DNA of 64,000 bases from G038396625 sp038396625. GTDB lineage: Bacteria > Bacillota > Clostridia > Peptostreptococcales > Thermotaleaceae. Positions 59,765-64,000 of this stretch are shown here, one piece after another. The notes under the pieces are model-generated. The model saw only the letters and a program-made list of their open reading frames with translations. It was not told the DNA's origin and searched no databases. The stretch spans positions 806,001 to 870,000 of the forward strand of contig CP121688.1 in NCBI GenBank assembly GCA_038396625.1. Direction: 5' to 3'. Within the stretch, counting starts at the first letter, position 1. Each line of letters opens with the position of its first letter. The position numbers and the translations under genes are program-made.

Positions 59765-61513
59765 TTAGTTGTCCTTTGTACTCTCTTCAAAGTTTTTAAT
59801 TTTACGGTATAATGTGCGTAGTCCCATACCCAGTTCTTTTGCGGCTGCAGTCTTTCCTTTTACATCCCAACCATGTTTATTTAAAGCTGCTTGAATCATA
59901 TCCATCTCTACGTTTTTGACCTTTTTCTTGATCTTTGCATTTGCTGTTTGCTTACACAATAGAATTTTTTTTGGCAGACTATCAAGGGTAATCATATTTT
60001 CTGCGGTCATGTTTACTGCATATTCTACCACATTTTCAAGTTCTCGCACATTGCCAGGCCAAGAATAGTGTTGTAATAAATTCATGGCTTCGTCAGAAAA
60101 ACATAAGATAGGTTTGTTTAATTTAGTGGCGTACCTTTTTAAAAACTCCATCGCTAAGATTTCTATGTCAATCCGACGTGTTCTCAAAGGGGATAACGTC
60201 AAAGGAATGACGTTTAGTCGATAGTATAAATCTGCCCTAAATTCCTTTTGGGCGACCATTTCTTCCAGATTTTGATTGGTAGCAGCGATGATTCTTACAT
60301 CGATAGGAATTGAACGTGTACTCCCTACTCTTTCGATCGTATATTCTTGCAGTACTCTCAATAGTTTCGATTGCATATGCAGCGGCATTTCACCAATTTC
60401 ATCTAAAAAGAATGTTCCTCCTTGTGCTAATTCAAATTTCCCTGGTTTTCCACCTTTTCTTGCCCCTGTAAATGCGCCTTCTTCATATCCGAATAATTCA
60501 CTTTCAAAAAGTGTTTCTGGAATACTAGCACAGTTAATAGCAACAAAAGGAAAATCCTTGCGACAGCTATTATAATGAATGGTTTTTGCAACCAATTCTT
60601 TTCCGGTGCCTGTTTCTCCTGTTACTAATACAGAAGAAGAACTGTCTGCAATTTTATGAATTGTTTCTTTGAGATTCTGTATAACTTCGCTTTTACCTTT
60701 CATGCTGTCTAAAGAAAACTTAGGTGTGGATTCAGTAATTTTTTTCTTGCTAAAAGTAGATGAATGATTGTCACGAATACGTATGACTGCACCTACAAAT
60801 TCATTGTCATTTTTAACAGGAACACAAGAAATAAAAGCAGATGAAGTATCGGTTTTAACAGGTTTGTTTGAGAAAGTACCTCCTGATAATATTTCATGGA
60901 TGATCGTATCAGGGAGTATCTGGTATATGGATTTTGTGTAAAGATCACAAAAGGAAAACAGCTTTAAGGCAGGTGCATTACAATGGGTAACCACACCTTT
61001 GCTATCAATGGTTACAAAAGAATCATTTGAAAAATCAATGCAGGTTTGCAGCATACGATTAAGATTCACAAATTCGTCTTTGCTACATTTTTGTAGTGCG
61101 ATGGAAGAGATTAAATCGGAAATTTCATTTAAAATTTCTATATACATAGTAATGTTTTTTGTGAGTCGCTGATGTCCTTCCTTTGTAAAAGAAGTTAAGG
61201 CGAGAACGCCTATGGGATGATTTTCTAATTTGATACAGTTGAGCAATTCTATGGTTGAAGGACAATTGTTTTTGAAGCGGCAACCCATGCAAGATTTCAT
61301 ATAACCAGGCTTATTAACCAATACATTTCCATGAGAAAGTACTTCTTCAATAGAAGGTGTATGCACTGTTTTTCCCTTTTGTTCTAAATAATCCTGAGTG
61401 CTGATCAATAATTGACATTGCCTGTCAAATACAGCAACATCTACTTTAATGGCATCTCCTATTCCTGCGATAATTTTTTGCAGTGTGGGTTTTACGGGTT
61501 CAAGTGAGATCAT
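59765..61513 (-). CDS. Sigma-54-dependent activator with N-terminal Cys-containing sensor and PAS domain
   Basis: 582-residue enhancer-binding protein. An N-terminal sensor (about 1-150) contains Cys75, Cys78 and Cys84 in SCMGCRFKNNC plus Cys93; a PAS domain follows (about 165-275, CIDFSNDSFVTIDSKGVVTHCN); the AAA+ domain has GETGTGKE, the intact GAFTGA loop and GGTFFLDEI; a Fis-type helix-turn-helix ends it (GKTAAAKELGMGLRTLYRKIKN). AGAGG lies 7 bases before ATG 61513, preferred to 61564. Divergent from a sigma-54 promoter with TGGCAA repeats, so it likely activates the SDR gene. Confidence 0.93.
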   Translation of the reverse strand: MISLEPVKPTLQKIIAGIGDAIKVDVAVFDRQCQLLISTQDYLEQKGKTVHTPSIEEVLSHGNVLVNKPGYMKSCMGCRFKNNCPSTIELLNCIKLENHPIGVLALTSFTKEGHQRLTKNITMYIEILNEISDLISSIALQKCSKDEFVNLNRMLQTCIDFSNDSFVTIDSKGVVTHCNAPALKLFSFCDLYTKSIYQILPDTIIHEILSGGTFSNKPVKTDTSSAFISCVPVKNDNEFVGAVIRIRDNHSSTFSKKKITESTPKFSLDSMKGKSEVIQNLKETIHKIADSSSSVLVTGETGTGKELVAKTIHYNSCRKDFPFVAINCASIPETLFESELFGYEEGAFTGARKGGKPGKFELAQGGTFFLDEIGEMPLHMQSKLLRVLQEYTIERVGSTRSIPIDVRIIAATNQNLEEMVAQKEFRADLYYRLNVIPLTLSPLRTRRIDIEILAMEFLKRYATKLNKPILCFSDEAMNLLQHYSWPGNVRELENVVEYAVNMTAENMITLDSLPKKILLCKQTANAKIKKKVKNVEMDMIQAALNKHGWDVKGKTAAAKELGMGLRTLYRKIKNFEESTKDN

Positions 61514-61616
61514 AGGAAAACCTCTTTTCTTTAAAATAGGATGTATAAAATAAAAAAATAGCACTTGCTTAAATGTAATTTGATTGTATCTTCATTATAA
61601 AGCAAGTTGAAAAACA

Positions 61617-61767
61617 TGGCAATGTATTTGTCTAAAATGACAAAAGATTTAATGCTCCGTCCAATCAATAATAGGTAGGTAAATAGAAGGAATAAGTAAA
61701 AAATGAATTATGGCAAACGTGGCAAGGAAATTGCCATGAATGGCAAAAAACCATGATGTGATGGCAA
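61617..61767. repeat. TGGCAA repeats, candidate activator-binding sites
   Basis: TGGCAA occurs at 61617, 61711, 61720, 61741 and 61762 on the plus strand, and as TTGCCA at 61731; 61720-61736 forms the inverted pair TGGCAA-N5-TTGCCA. They lie about 230-380 bases before the sigma-54 promoter and next to the divergent activator gene. The remaining gene-free sequence 61768-62167 is AT-rich and holds that promoter. Confidence 0.65.
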
Positions 61768-61997
61768 GAATTGATGAATGTATGTATCAAAAAAAGGAAA
61801 AAATAGTATGTTTTTCTTTTATAAGATCTTAAAAAATAAAGATGGATACAGGGAAAAAAAGGAAAGAAAAATTAATTTCAGTCAAGTAATTACAACAATT
61901 TTCAACAAAATGAATACATTCAAAAAATAAATAGTGATCAATAAAAATCAGATCAAGATTAATTTTTTTTGTAAAGATAAGATGCTCTAAGTTGTTT

Positions 61998-62014
61998 TGG
62001 CATAAAACATGCAT
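61998..62014 (+). promoter_or_regulatory. Sigma-54 promoter upstream of the SDR gene
   Basis: TTGGCATAAAACATGCA: GG (61999-62000) and GC (62011-62012) separated by 10 bases, with a good -24 element and a -12 of ATGCA. It lies about 155 bases before the SDR start. The divergent sigma-54 activator supports function. Confidence 0.78.
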
Positions 62015-62167
62015 TAATAACAAGCAACAGCGTGAAAAACTATTTTGATGAAGGGGTGATCTAGCGAAACGATAAATACATGGAAATGTATAAAAAATCA
62101 TGTGAAACGAAAGATGAATCGAGATCAGAATAACCAAATAAAAATATACAAAGGTGGTGCTTAAGGT

Positions 62168-62962
62168 ATGTTGCAAAAAAAAGATCTATTGTCATTAGAA
62201 GGAAAAGTGGCTGTAATTTCGGGAGCAGCATCAGGAATTGGGTTAGCCACAGCGCAGATTTTATCAGCGTATGGCGCCAAGATAGCAATGCTTGACGTAA
62301 GTCCTAAAGGAGAAGAAGAAGCAGAGAAAATTAGAAAAGAAGGAAGAACTGCAGCATTTTTTAAATGTGATGTTACTTCTGTAGAAAATGTAAAAAATGT
62401 TGTAGATGCCATCAAAGAAAAATTTGGCCGCGTAGATATTTTATTCAACAATGCAGGGGTAACTGTAAGAAAAACTGTTGTAGGCTTGGAAGAAAAAGAA
62501 TGGGATTTTGTGCTTGATGTAGGTTTAAAAGGAACTTATTTATTATCTAAATTTGTCATTCCTATCATGGCACAAGGTGGCGGTGGCAGCATTATCAATA
62601 CCGGTTCAGGCTGGGGACTAAAGGGTGGCGATGATGCAGCAGCTTATTGCGCAGTAAAAGGTGGTATTGTCAACTTAACTCGTGCGATGGCCATTGATCA
62701 TGGTAAGCAAAATATCCGTGTAAATAGCGTGAATCCAGGAGATACAGATACGGCGATGCTTAGAGATGAAGGCCGTCAAACAGGCCATGTAGTGGATGAA
62801 AAATCACAAGAAGAATATCTAAAGGATTGTGGCAAAGATAGACCGCTAGGACGACTTGGAACGACAGAAGATATTGCCAATGCTGTATTGTTCTTGGCAA
62901 GTGATCTTTCAAGTTGGGTGACAGGCGCCGCATTAGTAGTAGATGGCGGTGGCATTGCATAG
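62168..62962 (+). CDS. Short-chain dehydrogenase/reductase
   Basis: 264-residue classical SDR, an NAD(P)-dependent oxidoreductase. The dinucleotide motif SGAASGIGLATAQ is near residue 20, the acidic residue in MLDVS favours NAD over NADP, NNAGVT follows, and the catalytic triad is Ser in INTGSGWG with YCAVKGG. The C-terminus ASDLSSWVTGAALVVDGGG is complete. AAAGGTGGTGC precedes the ATG. It is likely transcribed from the sigma-54 promoter. The following gene encodes a glycine decarboxylase subunit, so a hydroxy amino acid substrate is conceivable but unproven. Confidence 0.92.
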   Translation: MLQKKDLLSLEGKVAVISGAASGIGLATAQILSAYGAKIAMLDVSPKGEEEAEKIRKEGRTAAFFKCDVTSVENVKNVVDAIKEKFGRVDILFNNAGVTVRKTVVGLEEKEWDFVLDVGLKGTYLLSKFVIPIMAQGGGGSIINTGSGWGLKGGDDAAAYCAVKGGIVNLTRAMAIDHGKQNIRVNSVNPGDTDTAMLRDEGRQTGHVVDEKSQEEYLKDCGKDRPLGRLGTTEDIANAVLFLASDLSSWVTGAALVVDGGGIA

Positions 62963-62991
62963 TATTGTAGGTATTGATTTTAATGAAAAAA

Positions 62992-63092
62992 GGTTATCGG
63001 TAAGAGGTGACGGGTGACAGGTTTAAAGATCCATAAGATTTGACGCTAAAACCACTAACGTCTAACCACTAACCATGAACCACTAACGATAT
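62992..63092. repeat. Heptanucleotide repeats (STRR-like) between the SDR and gcvPA genes
   Basis: Two blocks of in-phase 7-base units. Block one, 62992-63019: GGTTATC, GGTAAGA, GGTGACG, GGTGACA. Block two, 63051-63092: ACCACTA, ACGTCTA, ACCACTA, ACCATGA, ACCACTA, ACGATAT. Related units occur at 25641-25696 and 59708-59744. Confidence 0.8.
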
Positions 63093-63107
63093 AGGAGGGA
63101 AATTGTT

Positions 63108-64000
63108 ATGACGATACAAGGATTTAAATCACATCCATATATTCCAAACTCAGTGCCAGAAGTAGAACAGGAAATGTTAAGAGAAATAGGCTTAAACAGC
63201 TTAGAAGAGCTACATGCAGAAATTCCAGAAGAACTTAAGCTAAAGGAAAATATGAAGCTTCCAAAACCTTTTAAATCAGAGTATGAATTAAAAAGACATG
63301 TGGAAGAAATACTTACTAAAAATAAAACTTGTAAGGAAAATCTTAACTTCTTAGGAGCAGGATGCTGGCAGCATTATGTACCAGCGATCTGTGATGAAAT
63401 CAATTCAAGGGGAGAGTTTTTAACTGCCTATGGTGGAGAACCATACAACGATCACGGGAGATTTCAAGCATTGTTTGAATACCAAAGCTTGGTAGGTGAA
63501 TTGGTAGATATGGACGTTGTAAACGTTCCTACTATGGATGGCGCCCAAGCAGCTGCCACTGCTATTAGAATGGCTGCAAGGATTACAGGTAGAAAAGAAG
63601 TATTGGTACCAAAGTCAATGGATTATGAAAAATTCTTAATTATTAAAAACTATTGTTCTCCTGATTTAAGTTTTGTTCAAGTAGATTATGATAAAAAAAT
63701 GGGGAAATTAGATATTGCTGACTTAAAACAAAAAATATCTGACAAAACAACAGCAGTGTACTTTGAAAATCCTTCCTTCTTAGGATTTATCGAAGAACAG
63801 GGACAAGAAATTTCTGACATTGCCCATGAAGCTGGAGCTTTGAGTGTTGTATTTGTAGATCCAAGTTCATTAGGGGTATTAGCACCTCCAAGTCAGTATG
63901 GAGCAGACATTGTTTGCGGAGATTTACAGCCATTAGGTATGCATATGAACTACGGTGGTGGACAATCAGGATTTATGGCGACACGGGACGAAGAAAAATT
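63108..64000 (+). CDS. gcvPA: Glycine dehydrogenase (decarboxylating) subunit 1, 5' part only
   Basis: The first 297 codons of a P-protein N-terminal subunit, which runs off the window end. GcvPA with GcvPB forms the PLP enzyme that decarboxylates glycine in the glycine cleavage system. Visible signatures: HPYIPNSVPEVEQEMLREIGL, FLGAGCWQHYVPAICDEI, TAYGGEPYNDHGRFQALFEYQ and MDGAQAAATAIRMAARIT; the TAYGGEPYNDHG motif is a slight variation of the common TPYQPEISQG. GGAGGGAAATTGTT precedes the ATG. It is 145 bases after the SDR gene, separated by heptad repeats. Confidence 0.88.
   Translation, partial: MTIQGFKSHPYIPNSVPEVEQEMLREIGLNSLEELHAEIPEELKLKENMKLPKPFKSEYELKRHVEEILTKNKTCKENLNFLGAGCWQHYVPAICDEINSRGEFLTAYGGEPYNDHGRFQALFEYQSLVGELVDMDVVNVPTMDGAQAAATAIRMAARITGRKEVLVPKSMDYEKFLIIKNYCSPDLSFVQVDYDKKMGKLDIADLKQKISDKTTAVYFENPSFLGFIEEQGQEISDIAHEAGALSVVFVDPSSLGVLAPPSQYGADIVCGDLQPLGMHMNYGGGQSGFMATRDEEK

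Noticed and set aside
61829..62176. 115-codon minus-strand open frame upstream of the SDR gene
   Set aside because: Phe/Leu/His-rich translation of AT-rich promoter DNA that overlaps the sigma-54 promoter; not a plausible protein.
1..64000. CRISPR arrays, insertion sequences, tRNA and rRNA genes
   Set aside because: Reading the intergenic regions showed no spaced direct repeats of CRISPR type, no transposase-like proteins and no tRNA or rRNA signatures; a covariance search could still find something overlooked.

Overview
The window looks like chromosome from a low-GC, anaerobic, spore-forming Clostridia member. The evidence is low GC, Firmicutes-style ribosome binding sites, spore coat and alpha/beta-type spore protein genes, a CIRCE-controlled groESL operon, a guanine riboswitch on guaB, sigma-54 regulators and AGCS symporters. 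The gene set resembles amino-acid- and purine-fermenting Clostridia (Alkaliphilus-like), but species cannot be named from this. Both window ends cut through genes.

Layout. (1) 2-9698: one long module for a molybdenum hydroxylase of the selenium-dependent type: the three hydroxylase subunits (first one partial), XdhC, YqeB, a ModE-type repressor, ModA-ModB, a MoeA-like molybdopterin-binding protein, YqeC and a MocA-like nucleotidyltransferase. A textbook ModE operator lies just before modA. (2) 9699-13941: TAXI-type TRAP transporter operon (binding protein, DUF1850 protein, fused permease) with a possible attenuator. (3) 14216-16413: CIRCE, groES, groEL, terminator. (4) 16977-21703: AGCS symporter, YtcJ-like amidohydrolase, gamma-glutamyltransferase-family protein. 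(5) 21765-23700: small spore-related and hypothetical genes, including a decayed duplicate of a membrane protein. (6) 23866-27386: guanine riboswitch, guaB, guaA. (7) 27539-28120: flavodoxin-like protein.

(8) 28464-51210 is the most interesting region. It starts with a PAS/sigma-54 activator, followed by an intergenic array of 12-bp repeats, a terminator and a consensus sigma-54 promoter. Downstream lie two acyl-CoA dehydrogenases, a second molybdenum hydroxylase (FAD, 2Fe-2S and Mo subunits, related to the 4-hydroxybenzoyl-CoA reductase/xanthine dehydrogenase family), a second MoeA-like protein, a YopX-like protein, unknown proteins, an OFA-type MFS transporter, an acyl-CoA ligase, a family-I CoA-transferase, a broken metallo-beta-lactamase gene, an EtfB without EtfA, XdhC, a MocA-HD fusion, a histidine phosphatase, a complete molybdate/tungstate ABC transporter and a DUF364 protein. 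The inference is uptake of a carboxylic acid, activation to a CoA thioester, and redox chemistry by flavin and molybdenum enzymes, with cofactor supply encoded alongside. The substrate is unknown.

(9) 51473-53265: a small membrane protein, a secreted ComEC-like metallohydrolase with a DUF3006 partner, and a spore protein. (10) 53777-59727: second AGCS symporter, RocB-like M20 peptidase, second YtcJ-like amidohydrolase and a BTAD/SARP-type regulator. (11) 59765-64000: a sigma-54 activator with a cysteine motif, divergent from a sigma-54 promoter with TGGCAA repeats, driving a short-chain dehydrogenase; the partial gcvPA follows after a stretch of heptanucleotide repeats.

No rRNA, tRNA, CRISPR array, transposase or integrase was recognised.
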